Numbered from the stretch's first letter, positions 6,484-14,907 are shown. The stretch: 20,912 nucleotides of DNA from Planctomycetota bacterium (GCA_029259935.1 JAJDEH010000051.1:1-20912); one strand, 5' to 3'. Notes: generated from the letters alone by a model not told the origin. Program-made: numbers and translations.

Positions 6484-8538
6484 GTGAATCGCTTTGCCCT
6501 TGCCATTTTCTTGCTGACGATGTTGGCCCTCGATGTAGTCGAAACACGCGGGGACGAGCCGCGCAAAGCGGTCCGTGAAAAAGAGCAGGCCCTCCAGTGG
6601 GTTGGACTACTGAACAACAGCGATCGTTGGGGGGAACGCAGCGATGCCGCGACCGCGCTCAAGAAAATGGGCCCGCGTGCGATTTGCGTTCTACCTCAAC
6701 TGATTGATTTGTTTGCAAGTCAACATGATGACGTACGCGAATTTGCCCACGAAATCATTATTCAGCTTGAGCAAGCCGCCGTGCCTTTGCTGCGAGAGGC
6801 GTTAAAGCACTCATCGCCGAACATCCGTGGCTGTGCCGCCGAGACGCTGGCCGAAATTGGGCTGGAAGCGAAGCCCGCGATTCCTGAATTGATTGGTCTT
6901 CTCGCCGACGACACCAGTTATTTGCCCCCCAACAACCATGGTCATGGCCTTATCAACTTCCAGGTTCAATACGCTGCCCGCGATGCCTTGACCGCAATGC
7001 GTAGGGAAGCAGTTCCCACACTTCGCCAAGCATTGAGCAGTCGGTCGCTCGACGTACGTCGGCGGGCTCTGATCATACTGGGAGAAATTGGACCGGTGGC
7101 GGAAGCGTCGGTACCCGACCTCATTCTGAAAGTCAACGAAGCAGATGCTGACGAGTCCATATATGGCGTTGCGGCGCTGGTTGGCATAGGGGTGGTTGAA
7201 AAGCGAGTCATCGATTCGCTGCTGCGGGCGCTGCGCGAAGACCAGGAACTGTTGCGGCGATCGGCGGCGCAGGCGTTGGGACAACTTGGTGTCGCGGACC
7301 AGCGAGTAACACCAGCGCTAGTCAGCGCGCTGCGTGAAGACCCGTCCGCCCACGTGCGCGGCAATGCGGCGGCGGCCCTTGGACAGTTTCGCGGCCGACC
7401 GATGCTGGCCATTCCCGCACTGGTGACCGCCCTTGACGACATCGAGGAATTTAGCGGATGGCTAGGTGGTTCATGCTGTGCCTACTCGTCAACGGTTAGC
7501 ATGGAAGCGCAGCGATCCTTGGAGCAATTTGGTCCCCACGCGGCCAACGCGGTACCCAAACTAATCAAACATATTGAGAACGATGGAGTCGCTATCGCTG
7601 CGTTGGGAGCGATTGGACAAGATGCCAACCCAGCGACCAACGCATTGGAACGCCTTCTTGGGGACGAATTCCTATCCACGAGGGCCGCTGAGGCGCTAGC
7701 TCGAATCGATCCATCCAACCGTCGCCTTTTGAAACTTGTTCAAAATGACTGCCGAGAGGGCACCTTATCCGAACGGGCAATATCCGCCGGAATGTGGCTC
7801 GAAATCAATCCCGATTTGCGGCCCGTAAGCGACTTTCTGCTAGCGCTTCTCGACGGGGACGCCGAAGAGGTTCGTCTAAACGCCGCTCTCGGCTTGGCCG
7901 AAACGCCGCGAGGACGCGATCGAGTTCAGGCCATACTCGTTGAGTCACTCGAAGACTGTGGCAAAGCGCATGTCGCCAGGACGCTGCTAAAGCTAGGGCC
8001 ACCACCGGAAACCGTTCCGCTGATGATCCAAGCATTCAAAGGCTGGCCCAACTCTCCCAATTATTGGTCCGAGCCCCAGCAGTGTGACATTCAGTTCCTC
8101 AAACAGCACGCGCCGCAATCGGTGCCCGTACTAGTAGAGCAGCTTCGCAAGACGTCGAGTCGCGAGCGCATGAACGCTACCAAAGCGCTGGCGGAATTCG
8201 GACCTTTGGCTGACAGAGCCGCGCCCGCCCTAGCGAAACTGATCTACGATCCGGACTATAAAGTTCGAGAGAGTGCGGTCAAGACGATTGGGGCCATTGG
8301 TCCCGGCGCAAAGCAAGTTGAGAAGAGTCTACTTGATGCGCTCAATGACAAACGAGCGGTCGTTCGGGCGGCCGCGGCTATTGCCCTGTCCCAGATCGGC
8401 ACGCCGTCGAAGACTGGAGTTGACACGCTGACGGCGATGCTGCAAGACGACTACATCACGGTCCAACTTGCCGCGAAAACGGCGCTACGTACGATTCAAC
8501 AGACATCGGAAAACCCCGTCATCGGATTCCCTGACTGA
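6484..8538 (+). CDS. Exported HEAT-repeat protein
   Basis: 684 residues from GTG 6484. Residues 1-~22 are a signal peptide (NRFALAIFLLTMLAL, then a polar stretch with DEP). The rest is a chain of HEAT repeats of the PBS-lyase type, seen as repeated A-x-x-A-L-x-x-[IL]-G-P-x-A-x-x-[AV]-x-P-x-L blocks. Examples are TLAEIGLEAKPAIPEL, ILGEIGPVAEASVPDL, ALGQLGVADQRVTPAL, ALAEFGPLADRAAPAL and TIGAIGPGAKQVEKSL. Such solenoids bind other proteins and have no catalytic residues. The gap between repeats around residues 320-340 holds a Cys pair and may be a loop. The gene stands alone and converges with the dehydrogenase gene. Likely location is the periplasm; the binding partner is unknown. Confidence 0.88.
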   Translation: MNRFALAIFLLTMLALDVVETRGDEPRKAVREKEQALQWVGLLNNSDRWGERSDAATALKKMGPRAICVLPQLIDLFASQHDDVREFAHEIIIQLEQAAVPLLREALKHSSPNIRGCAAETLAEIGLEAKPAIPELIGLLADDTSYLPPNNHGHGLINFQVQYAARDALTAMRREAVPTLRQALSSRSLDVRRRALIILGEIGPVAEASVPDLILKVNEADADESIYGVAALVGIGVVEKRVIDSLLRALREDQELLRRSAAQALGQLGVADQRVTPALVSALREDPSAHVRGNAAAALGQFRGRPMLAIPALVTALDDIEEFSGWLGGSCCAYSSTVSMEAQRSLEQFGPHAANAVPKLIKHIENDGVAIAALGAIGQDANPATNALERLLGDEFLSTRAAEALARIDPSNRRLLKLVQNDCREGTLSERAISAGMWLEINPDLRPVSDFLLALLDGDAEEVRLNAALGLAETPRGRDRVQAILVESLEDCGKAHVARTLLKLGPPPETVPLMIQAFKGWPNSPNYWSEPQQCDIQFLKQHAPQSVPVLVEQLRKTSSRERMNATKALAEFGPLADRAAPALAKLIYDPDYKVRESAVKTIGAIGPGAKQVEKSLLDALNDKRAVVRAAAAIALSQIGTPSKTGVDTLTAMLQDDYITVQLAAKTALRTIQQTSENPVIGFPD

Positions 8539-8542
8539 TCAT

Positions 8543-8561
8543 ATTGCCCGCCCACGGCAAT
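8543..8561. terminator. Possible weak bidirectional terminator between convergent genes
   Basis: ATTGCC (8543-8548) and GGCAAT (8556-8561) form a 6-base-pair stem with a 7-base loop in the 86-base gap between the two convergent genes. There is no T run on either side, so termination is only suggested by position. Confidence 0.25.
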
Positions 8562-8624
8562 CGATCGTCGTAGGTCAACGGATGATTGACTAGTCTGCCG
8601 CCGACGTGCAAGCTGGGCTCAATC

Positions 8625-10496
8625 TCAGTCTTCGACAATACGGCGAGCGATGTATTGGCGGATGAGTGGGATCTTGCATTTCACGGCCAAAGCCAATGCC
8701 CGCTTGGAATCGCTGGCTACCAAGGATTCCATCGCATACCACATCATCAGTGGCAGATTCTGATCATCGGCGTCCGACTCGTTGGACAGCATGGCCGTCG
8801 CGATGTCCCAACGACTCTCAAGTGGCAGTCGTTGCAACGCTGACGCTAGCGCCAGCCGGACCAGGGGCGACGGATCCTTCGCCGCCATGTTCTTAAATCG
8901 CTCGGCAACGCTCGAGGAGATTTTCTTGTCTTCGCTTAGCAACTGAACGGCCCACCAGCGAACGTGTTCGTTCTTGTGGCTCAGTTTCGCGGCGAGGACC
9001 TTGTCGTCGATCGCGCCGGTGGCCCACAGTGTCCACAATGCTCGCAGTTGGTGCGTTGTTTCCTCTTCCTGGAGCATCTTCATTAGCGGGGCGTTAATAT
9101 CGGCCAGCTTCTCATCCTCGGCGGCCCGCTCTTGGAGAATTCGCCGAGCGCGACGTGAATACCAGGCGTTTGGCGACGTTTGCAGATCAACCAAATCGGT
9201 ATTCGATAGTTTGGATAGATCGCCGATCGCCTTCAGCGGGTTGGTTTTCTTGTTGACGCTGTATTTGACTTTGTAAATGCGGCCACTGTCTTGGTGAATC
9301 CCGTCCTTGTCGTGACACTCGCCAAGGTCAGTCCAGTCCAGCACAAATACACTTCCGTCGGGCCCGTACTTCAATTCCACTCCACGAAACCACGGATCAT
9401 GAGTGAGAAAGAAGTCTTTATCATGTTGCCCGACATAGCCCGAGCCATTTCGCTTCAGCCGGTCGACATTAACGCGGTTGCCATGCACATTGCAGGTGTA
9501 GATTGCTCCGCGATACTCTTTGGGCCAGTTGTCGCCTTGATAGATCATCGCGCCGCAGTGGGCATGGCCGCCGCCCAAGGAATCATGACGTTCGCCGCCG
9601 CGGGCCTTGGTCCAATCGGTTCCGGTCCAGTGCAGATGATCGGCGCATTGCGTGATCAGGCCATAGCTGTGCGGGTCCAGATCCTGGCCAAACATGCGCT
9701 GATAGTGCGCGCCGGGAATCAAATGCCAAAGATGCCCGATCACACAGTTGGTAAAGAAAAACTGTCCGTGTTGGTCGTAGTCGAGGCCCCAGGGATTGGT
9801 CGTACCGTGCGCCACGACTTCGAATTCGTGGCGAGTCGGATGGAATCGCCAAATAGCGCACGACAATTCAGTTCGCTCTTTCTCCGGCGCACCCGGTTTG
9901 CCAACTTTGGACGGCGCGGTAATTCCGTTGCAACCGTAAAGCCAGCCGTCCGGTCCCCAGGTCAAACCATTCACCACATTGTGAACTCCGGTAGTTCCCC
10001 AACCGTCGAGCAAGACGATTGGTTCGCCGTCCGGCACGTCGTCGCCATCTCGGTCGGGAATGAACGACAGATGCGGCGCGTTGCAAATCCACACTCCGCC
10101 AAAGCCAAGCTGCAAGCCGGTCAGATAGTTGCCCTTGTCCCAAAAGACTTTTCGTTTGTCAAAGCGGCCGTCGTTGTCGGTGTCCTCGAAAATCAAAATG
10201 CGATCGTTGCCTTTCGGCTGCCAATTGCGATAAGAATAGAACTCGGCAACCCACAACCGGCCGCGATCGTCGAATTCAAAAGCGATCGGCTGGCGGACAT
10301 CCGGTTCGCCCGCGAACAGAGTGACTTCAAATCCGTCAGGCACTTCGATTCGCTTCAAAGCCTCTTGCGGCGACAGCGGTTTGTCTTTGGGGTCTTGTGT
10401 GTTTTTGATTCCCGGAGGCAGTTCCGGTTCGGCGGCGTGCAAGGGGGCGAGGGAAAGAATTAGAACCAGCAGTACGAGGATATAACGCATGTCCAT
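8625..10496 (-). CDS. PVC-type membrane-bound dehydrogenase-domain protein with HEAT tail, lacking the haem c domain
   Basis: 623 residues. A signal peptide ends near residues 21-22 (LHAA). Residues ~45-425 match the planctomycete 'membrane-bound dehydrogenase' beta-propeller (TIGR02604-like, soluble glucose dehydrogenase fold): VPDGFEVTLFAGEPDV, FDDRGRLWVAE, EDTDNDGRFD, DRDGDDVPDGEP, HNVVNGLTWGPDGWLYG, TNPWGLDYDQHGQFFFTNCV, GPDGSVFVLDWTD. Residues ~440-623 are HEAT-like helices ending PLIRQYIARRIVED. Family members usually run to ~900-1100 residues and finish with a c-type cytochrome domain (CxxCH). There is no CxxCH here and no remnant in the 86 bases after the stop. Electron transfer must then involve a partner, or the protein is only a binder. 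ATG 10496 and ATG 10490 are both possible starts; neither has a ribosome site. Confidence 0.88.
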   Translation of the reverse strand: MDMRYILVLLVLILSLAPLHAAEPELPPGIKNTQDPKDKPLSPQEALKRIEVPDGFEVTLFAGEPDVRQPIAFEFDDRGRLWVAEFYSYRNWQPKGNDRILIFEDTDNDGRFDKRKVFWDKGNYLTGLQLGFGGVWICNAPHLSFIPDRDGDDVPDGEPIVLLDGWGTTGVHNVVNGLTWGPDGWLYGCNGITAPSKVGKPGAPEKERTELSCAIWRFHPTRHEFEVVAHGTTNPWGLDYDQHGQFFFTNCVIGHLWHLIPGAHYQRMFGQDLDPHSYGLITQCADHLHWTGTDWTKARGGERHDSLGGGHAHCGAMIYQGDNWPKEYRGAIYTCNVHGNRVNVDRLKRNGSGYVGQHDKDFFLTHDPWFRGVELKYGPDGSVFVLDWTDLGECHDKDGIHQDSGRIYKVKYSVNKKTNPLKAIGDLSKLSNTDLVDLQTSPNAWYSRRARRILQERAAEDEKLADINAPLMKMLQEEETTHQLRALWTLWATGAIDDKVLAAKLSHKNEHVRWWAVQLLSEDKKISSSVAERFKNMAAKDPSPLVRLALASALQRLPLESRWDIATAMLSNESDADDQNLPLMMWYAMESLVASDSKRALALAVKCKIPLIRQYIARRIVED

Positions 10497-10616
10497 GAAT
10501 GTTCGGGGGCAAGAGGGAGAGGGCGGGAATGGTCGTTCTTAATGTATACGAAGCGCCGGACATTTCAACAAAGACGAGCGAAGGCTGCCCTACGGGAAGA
10601 CGGCCTGTGTGGCGGT

Positions 10617-10625
10617 TGTTAGAAT
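10617..10625 (+). promoter_or_regulatory. Candidate extended -10 promoter, TGTTAGAAT
   Basis: TGT followed by TAGAAT matches an extended -10 (TGnTATAAT) with one mismatch. Transcription would start at about the GTG at 10632, giving a leaderless or nearly leaderless message. This fits the lack of any ribosome site before that gene. No -35 is seen. Weak evidence. Confidence 0.25.
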
Positions 10626-10631
10626 GTCGCC

Positions 10632-11348
10632 GTGAAACTGAAGCTAATGATTACTTGTTTAGGCGACGTGATTCGGCCGGAAGCGGGAATTGCCACGGTT
10701 CGCTTGCTGCGCCGATTGGGGCACGAGGTTGAATTTCCCGGCGAGCAGACCTGCTGCGGACAGCCGATGTATAACAGCGGTTATGCCGACCTCGCCCGGC
10801 AGCAGGCGAAACACACGATCGGGGTGTTTGAAGGTGAGGACATCGTGGTCGCGCCGTCCGGATCGTGCGCGGCGATGGTCAAGGTCGAGTATCCCCACTT
10901 GCTGGAAGACGATCCGTCGTGGCACGCGCGGGCCAAGCAGCTTGCCGAGCGAACTTGCGAACTGAGCGATCTGCTCGTCAACAAGCTGCAAGTTCTGGAT
11001 GTTGGCGCGAAATTCGACGGCACGGTCGCTTGTCATTTTGCCTGTCACTTGCGAATGCTTGGCCAGTCGACGGAAGTTCAGCAGTTGGTCGAGCATGTTG
11101 CAGGCGCGACGTACGTTCCACTGACGCGGCAAGATCAGTGCTGCGGCTTCGGCGGTTCCTTCGCCATTCGCTATCCGCAAATCTCCGGCGCGATGGTCGA
11201 CGAAAAGATGGGCTGCATTTTGGAGACGGGGGCCGATGTGCTGGTGTCGACCGATACCGGTTGCCTCATGAATATAGGCGGTCGGCTTCACCGCGAAGGC
11301 CACGCGATTGAAGTCCTGCACATCGCCGAATTGCTGGAACGTCGTTAG
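10632..11348 (+). CDS. LutA/LldE-type (Fe-S)-binding CCG-domain protein
   Basis: 238 residues from GTG 10632; the start agrees with the family's short N-terminus before ITC. It has two CCG (cysteine-rich) domains: TCCGQPMYNSGY with Cys41-Cys42, and QCCGFGGSFAIRYPQISGAM with Cys170-Cys171. Further cysteines are Cys9, Cys134 and Cys138 (CHFACH), and a GC near the C-terminus (DTGCLMN). This is the pattern of LutA (YkgE/LldE), one of three subunits of the LutABC L-lactate oxidation complex, and of related heterodisulfide-reductase-type subunits. The length matches LutA (~240). The usual partners LutB and LutC are not adjacent: one neighbour is the divergent dehydrogenase gene, the other a toxin-antitoxin pair. 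They may be elsewhere, or this copy serves another complex. The gene symbol is left open for that reason. Confidence 0.9.
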   Translation: MKLKLMITCLGDVIRPEAGIATVRLLRRLGHEVEFPGEQTCCGQPMYNSGYADLARQQAKHTIGVFEGEDIVVAPSGSCAAMVKVEYPHLLEDDPSWHARAKQLAERTCELSDLLVNKLQVLDVGAKFDGTVACHFACHLRMLGQSTEVQQLVEHVAGATYVPLTRQDQCCGFGGSFAIRYPQISGAMVDEKMGCILETGADVLVSTDTGCLMNIGGRLHREGHAIEVLHIAELLERR

Positions 11349-11413
11349 CGACCATTCGCCGCTTAGTGTTCGGGCGCACCGGTGATCGCGATTCTCGCAA
11401 CTGCCCCAATAGG

Positions 11414-11719
11414 TCAGCTTGGCGGCCGCTTTCGCCAGTAGTTGGGTTTTCGCTTGGAGTGGGCCACCGCGAATACAACGACCGAGTTCGCCAACTCTTC
11501 ATAGAAGACGATGTACGGAAATCGATGGAGAACATAGAAGCGAATGTTGTCTTCGTACACTGGCCAAGTTTCAGGCGACTGACTGATTTTCTCCAAAGCG
11601 TGAGCGAGTCCCTGCGCAAACTCTTGCGCAGCCTTTTCGCTCTGCTCGGCATACCACTGATGCGCTGCGTTGAGCTCTTGCCTGGCTTCCGGGTGAAATT
11701 CAAAGGATTTCGACGGCAT
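11414..11719 (-). CDS. Type II toxin of the RelE/ParE family
   Basis: 101 residues with the ParE/RelE layout: a strand-helix start (FEFHPEARQELNAAHQWYAEQS), a helical hairpin (AAQEFAQGLAHALEKISQSPETWP), and a three-strand end (IRFYVLHRFPYIVFYEELANSVVVFAVAHSKRKPNYW). The R-x-F-P-Y-x-[IV]-x-Y and A-V-A-H-x-x-R-x-P-x-Y-W signatures are typical of the ParE-like branch of planctomycetes and cyanobacteria. Its ATG lies inside the antitoxin gene (20-base overlap), so translation is coupled. It probably acts as a growth-inhibiting toxin (gyrase or mRNA target unknown) neutralised by the upstream product. The gene looks intact. Confidence 0.9.
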   Translation of the reverse strand: MPSKSFEFHPEARQELNAAHQWYAEQSEKAAQEFAQGLAHALEKISQSPETWPVYEDNIRFYVLHRFPYIVFYEELANSVVVFAVAHSKRKPNYWRKRPPS

Positions 11720-11954
11720 CGTCGGGTAGCCCCAGGTCGCGACGGACTTCTGACCATGAAACGGTCGTCACTTGCCCACTAACGACTTCTCCTCTGCGTT
11801 TGCGGATCTCATGCTGCCAAGCTTCGTCGACGGCCACGTCTACTTGCCCGTCGACAGTCTCCATGATCGTTGCCGCCAACTCGACTCGCTCCTGCTCCGG
11901 CAACTGCAAGGCTTGCTTTAAGAGTTGCTCTCCAGTGTTGGAAAGTCTAGTCAT
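11700..11954 (-). CDS. Antitoxin, addiction-module component (TIGR02574 / PF09720-like)
   Basis: 84 residues. It shows the pattern of the short 'putative addiction module component' antitoxins: LLKQALQLPEQERVELAATIMETVDG, then AWQHEIRKRRGEVVSGQVTTVSWSEVRRDLG. The N-terminal helical part usually handles dimerisation, and the R-x-x-x-x-x-G-x-V-x-x-x-S-W-x-E-V part binds the toxin. AGGAG (complement of 11965-11969) stands 10 bases before the ATG. The gene comes first in the operon and overlaps the toxin by 20 bases, the usual order that guarantees antitoxin first. Autoregulation is likely by analogy, but I found no clear operator palindrome. Confidence 0.88.
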   Translation of the reverse strand: MTRLSNTGEQLLKQALQLPEQERVELAATIMETVDGQVDVAVDEAWQHEIRKRRGEVVSGQVTTVSWSEVRRDLGLPDDAVEIL

Positions 11955-12036
11955 GACTGCGATTCTCCTAGCTGCTCCTCAAACGCCCTCAGAACATTAT
12001 TAGAGAACACACACCGATTGTCCAATTTCCCAGCTC

Positions 12037-13425
12037 TCACCGTTTCTTCCGAACGGACTTCTTCTTGCGCCCACGCCGTTGGTGCTCGAACGCCTCAAGT
12101 TCCGTTTGTTGGCCTTGGTCGCTTTGCGCGGTCATCCAGGCCGCTAGCTGTTCTTTGAGCTTGGCCTTGATCTGTGCGTATTTTGGATCGGCGGCCAGGT
12201 TGTTCCATTCGAACCGGTCGGTTTCCATGTCGAACAGTTCTTCGGCCGCGCGGTGTTGATAGCGCCTTACTTTGTCGGCGGCTTCGGCGTCGCTGGCGGC
12301 TTTGGCTTTCCAGGAGAGAAATTCTTTTGACTTGGTGCAGGCGTTGGTAAACGCGACGTCGGGCGAGAGGTTCAAGATGTATTTGTAGCGGCGGCCGCGC
12401 ACCGAACGGATACCAAAATGATCCGAGCCGTTGATGATGCCGCGAGTGGTGTGAATGCCGAACACGAACTCTTTATGCTCTTTCGCTTCGCCGGTGAATA
12501 CCGGCAGCAGGCTCTTACCCTCCAAGGATTCCTCGGGCACGCCTCCCGCCGCCGCCACGAAGGTCGGTGCCACGTCGACATATTCGATCATCGCGTCGCT
12601 CACGCTGCCAGCCTTCACCCTCCCCGGCCAGCGGACGATAAACGCCGACTGCAGGCCCGTGTCGTAACAAGTCCATTTGCCAAACGGAAACGAAGATCCT
12701 TGTTCGGAGGTCACGATGACCATCGTGTTGCCGGCCAGCTTGTGCTTCTCCAGCAGATCGAGGATTGTGCCGACCTGTCCGTCATAATAAGTGATCTCGG
12801 CCAGATACTCGGACATGCTCTGACGTGTTTGCGGGGTGTCGACGAAATAGGGCGGCAACTTGATGTCCTTGGGCGGGTACCGGGAAGCGTCGCCTTTGTT
12901 CCACGGCGTATGGGGTTCATTGGAACATGCGAACAGGCAAAATGGCGTCGCCGAGGCGGCGCACTCGCTGAACAGTTTGTCGATCGCGGCCGGGTCGGGA
13001 TTGTTGCCTTTGCCGGAATATTCAAAGGCGAAAATGTCGCCAGGAGCAATGTGCTTCTTACCACTGAGCGCCACGCGATAACCGAGCGGTTTGAGATACT
13101 GCACGATGCTCTTCGTCCCGGCTTTCACAAAGGTGTGATTGGGATACGCGCCGCTTTTGACCGGGTACAGGCCCGTATAGATGTTGTGCCGGGTGGGCGA
13201 ACACATCGGCGCGGCTTGAAAACAGTGCGTGAACCGCATCCCTTCTTCCGCCAGCCGATCGATATGGGGCGTGTGCGCTTGGCCGCCATAACAGCCAAGA
13301 TCCCGATAGGTGCAATCGTCGGCGATGATGAACACAAAGTTGGGCGCCGAATCGGCCGCCCATCCTTGCACGATAGATAGGCCAAGAACAATCCAAGCCG
13401 CCGCGCAGTGAACGAGCAATTTCAT
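12037..13425 (-). CDS. Secreted sulfatase (type I, CxPxR), second gene of the pair
   Basis: 462 residues from ATG 13425, chosen because GAGG lies 7 bases before it and a signal peptide (KLLVHCAAAWIVLGLSIVQGWAA) starts at once. An ATG at 13449 overlaps the preceding stop as ATGA and is also possible. The sulfatase core is clear: NFVFIIADDCTYRDLGCYGG metal site, and the formylglycine motif C-S-P-T-R with Cys75 (codon 13203-13201), continuing HNIYTG. GKKH and EPHTPW follow, then a T-S-E-Q-G metal segment where Asp is usual. It hydrolyses a sulfate ester or sulfamate, with an N-sulfoglucosamine-sulfohydrolase-like look; the substrate is unknown. Cys75 must be converted to formylglycine by an FGE or other maturase not certain in this window. 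The C-terminus is a short Arg/Lys-rich tail. Confidence 0.92.
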   Translation of the reverse strand: MKLLVHCAAAWIVLGLSIVQGWAADSAPNFVFIIADDCTYRDLGCYGGQAHTPHIDRLAEEGMRFTHCFQAAPMCSPTRHNIYTGLYPVKSGAYPNHTFVKAGTKSIVQYLKPLGYRVALSGKKHIAPGDIFAFEYSGKGNNPDPAAIDKLFSECAASATPFCLFACSNEPHTPWNKGDASRYPPKDIKLPPYFVDTPQTRQSMSEYLAEITYYDGQVGTILDLLEKHKLAGNTMVIVTSEQGSSFPFGKWTCYDTGLQSAFIVRWPGRVKAGSVSDAMIEYVDVAPTFVAAAGGVPEESLEGKSLLPVFTGEAKEHKEFVFGIHTTRGIINGSDHFGIRSVRGRRYKYILNLSPDVAFTNACTKSKEFLSWKAKAASDAEAADKVRRYQHRAAEELFDMETDRFEWNNLAADPKYAQIKAKLKEQLAAWMTAQSDQGQQTELEAFEHQRRGRKKKSVRKKR

Positions 13426-13445
13426 CGGTGCCTCGCAGTGAAGTT

Positions 13446-14822
13446 TCATTCTCCCGCCTTTGGTTTTTGCTGCTTGTTTTTCTTCTTCTTGCCCTGGGCG
13501 GCGGCATCCTTGTAGGGAAAGTCCTTTTCGTCGGCATGGATCTCGTTGATGACCGCCTTGAGCTTGGCTTGAATCGCCTTGGCGCTGGTGTCGATCTCGT
13601 CGGGCATCAACTGTTTCTGTTCTAGTTCGTCCGCCGGGATGTTATAGAAACGCCCGTCGTGGTACAGCTTGTACGTCTGGTTGCGCGCGTAACGTTTGAC
13701 GTTGCCGTCGCGCTTTCCGTCTCGCTCGTACCAACAAAAGACCCAATCGCGTGGGTTGCCTTTTTCGCCCCTCAGTTGAGGCAGAAAGGTGCGGCCGTCG
13801 ATTTTTCGATCAGCCGGCATCCGGCCTCCGCCCAAATCGGCCAGGGTGGGCAGCATATCGCTAAAGTCGATCAAGTCTTGTGAAACCGTTCCTGCCTCTA
13901 TCGTTCCGGGCCAACTGGCAATCATGGGGACGTGCGTGCCGGCGTTGGGAGTCGATCCCTTGCCCCCCTTGAGTTGCCGGCCCTGAAACGGAGAAGTGAT
14001 GCCGGTGTACGTGCCATTGTCGCAAGTGAAGATCAGCAACGTATTTTCGTGAATGCCCAAATCGTGAAGACACTTGTCGACCTTGCCCACCATTTTGTCG
14101 GCATAGGCGACCATGTCGCGGAAGTGCGGGCGATTCCATTTCTTGCGCGGCCACTCTTTCCTCTCGGCGGGGTCCCAGTCTTTCGAATCAGGAGTTGGCT
14201 GGAACGGCCAATGCGGCAGTATCATCGGGTAGTAGGCAAAGAAGGGTTCATCCTTATGCCGCTTGATAAAGTCGACCAAGTAGTCACTCACCAGATCGGG
14301 ACCGTACTGGCCGTCGGTGTAATCCGCGGTCTTACCGTTGATTTCCAGACCCGGGTTGGGATAGCGGCAAGGCCGCCGCGTCAGTTGCCACAGGCAGTAT
14401 TCATCAAAGCCGAATTTGTTAGGCCCCTCGAAACCTCCTTTCAGTTGCCATTTGCCAACGATGCAAGTAGCGTATCCCGCCTGCTTCATCACGTTGCCAA
14501 AGGTAATCTCGTTGGAATGCAACAGGCCGAACTTGACGTAATTCCGCGCGTTGTATCGGCCCGTCATAATCTGCACTCGCGACGGCGTGCATATTGGCTG
14601 GGAATAACAATGCTCGAAACGCATGCCGACACTGGCCAGCCGATCGAGATGAGGCGTCTTATAGAACTTCGACCCGTTGGCTCCCACACATTCATAACCC
14701 ATGTCGTCGGCCATGATGAGCACGATGTTGGGCCGCGCCGGGGCGTCGGCGGCGCGACATTTCCACGGTCCGTTGTATAGAATGACTGCGGACAGCAACG
14801 ACAAGGCCAGGTGAATTCTCAT
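13446..14822 (-). CDS. Secreted arylsulfatase (type I, CxPxR), first gene of the pair
   Basis: 458 residues. ATG 14822 is preceded by GAGGG (complement of 14829-14833). A signal peptide covers residues ~1-25 (LALSLLSAVILY, then CRAADAP). Core motifs are RPNIVLIMADDMGYECVGANG for metal binding, the formylglycine site C-T-P-S-R at Cys78 (codon 14591-14589) followed by VQIMTGRY, GKWQLKGG, PMILPHWPF, and TCDNGTYTG with the second metal Asp-Asn. The C-terminus (AAAQGKKKKNKQQKPKAGE) is strongly basic. It is predicted to be exported and to cleave sulfate esters from polysaccharide fragments. The second sulfatase gene starts within 20 bases of, or overlaps, this stop, so both are made from one transcript, probably acting on one glycan. 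Confidence 0.93.
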   Translation of the reverse strand: MRIHLALSLLSAVILYNGPWKCRAADAPARPNIVLIMADDMGYECVGANGSKFYKTPHLDRLASVGMRFEHCYSQPICTPSRVQIMTGRYNARNYVKFGLLHSNEITFGNVMKQAGYATCIVGKWQLKGGFEGPNKFGFDEYCLWQLTRRPCRYPNPGLEINGKTADYTDGQYGPDLVSDYLVDFIKRHKDEPFFAYYPMILPHWPFQPTPDSKDWDPAERKEWPRKKWNRPHFRDMVAYADKMVGKVDKCLHDLGIHENTLLIFTCDNGTYTGITSPFQGRQLKGGKGSTPNAGTHVPMIASWPGTIEAGTVSQDLIDFSDMLPTLADLGGGRMPADRKIDGRTFLPQLRGEKGNPRDWVFCWYERDGKRDGNVKRYARNQTYKLYHDGRFYNIPADELEQKQLMPDEIDTSAKAIQAKLKAVINEIHADEKDFPYKDAAAQGKKKKNKQQKPKAGE

Positions 14823-14898
14823 GAGGTTCCCTCGTTGATACGGTGGCGGCCGCGATGGGCTGTTTCAATAAATGGCAACTGCCCGCCAGCTCGCTTCG

Positions 14899-14907
14899 AT
14901 TATAACA
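14899..14907 (-). promoter_or_regulatory. Extended -10 promoter (TGTTATAAT) of the sulfatase operon
   Basis: Read on the minus strand, TGT followed by a perfect TATAAT is an extended -10 box. It lies 77 bases before the sulfatase ATG at 14822, in the only non-coding stretch upstream of it. No good -35 is present at 17 bases (CGAGCG), as is usual for extended -10 promoters. The T-rich TTTTTC a few bases further may help. Confidence 0.5.

Noticed and set aside
9291..10463. 390-codon plus-strand open frame opposite the dehydrogenase gene
   Set aside because: Antisense shadow of a clearly conserved gene; composition is unnatural and it shows no family motif.
10659..11321. 220-codon minus-strand open frame opposite the LutA-like gene
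   Set aside because: The LutA-like frame has all expected cysteine motifs, so the opposite frame is a by-product.
12418..13380. 320-codon plus-strand open frame opposite the second sulfatase gene
   Set aside because: The opposite strand carries a complete sulfatase with catalytic motifs; this frame arises from high GC at third positions.
13932..14780. 282-codon plus-strand open frame opposite the first sulfatase gene
   Set aside because: Same reason: shadow of a real gene, no motif and no ribosome site.
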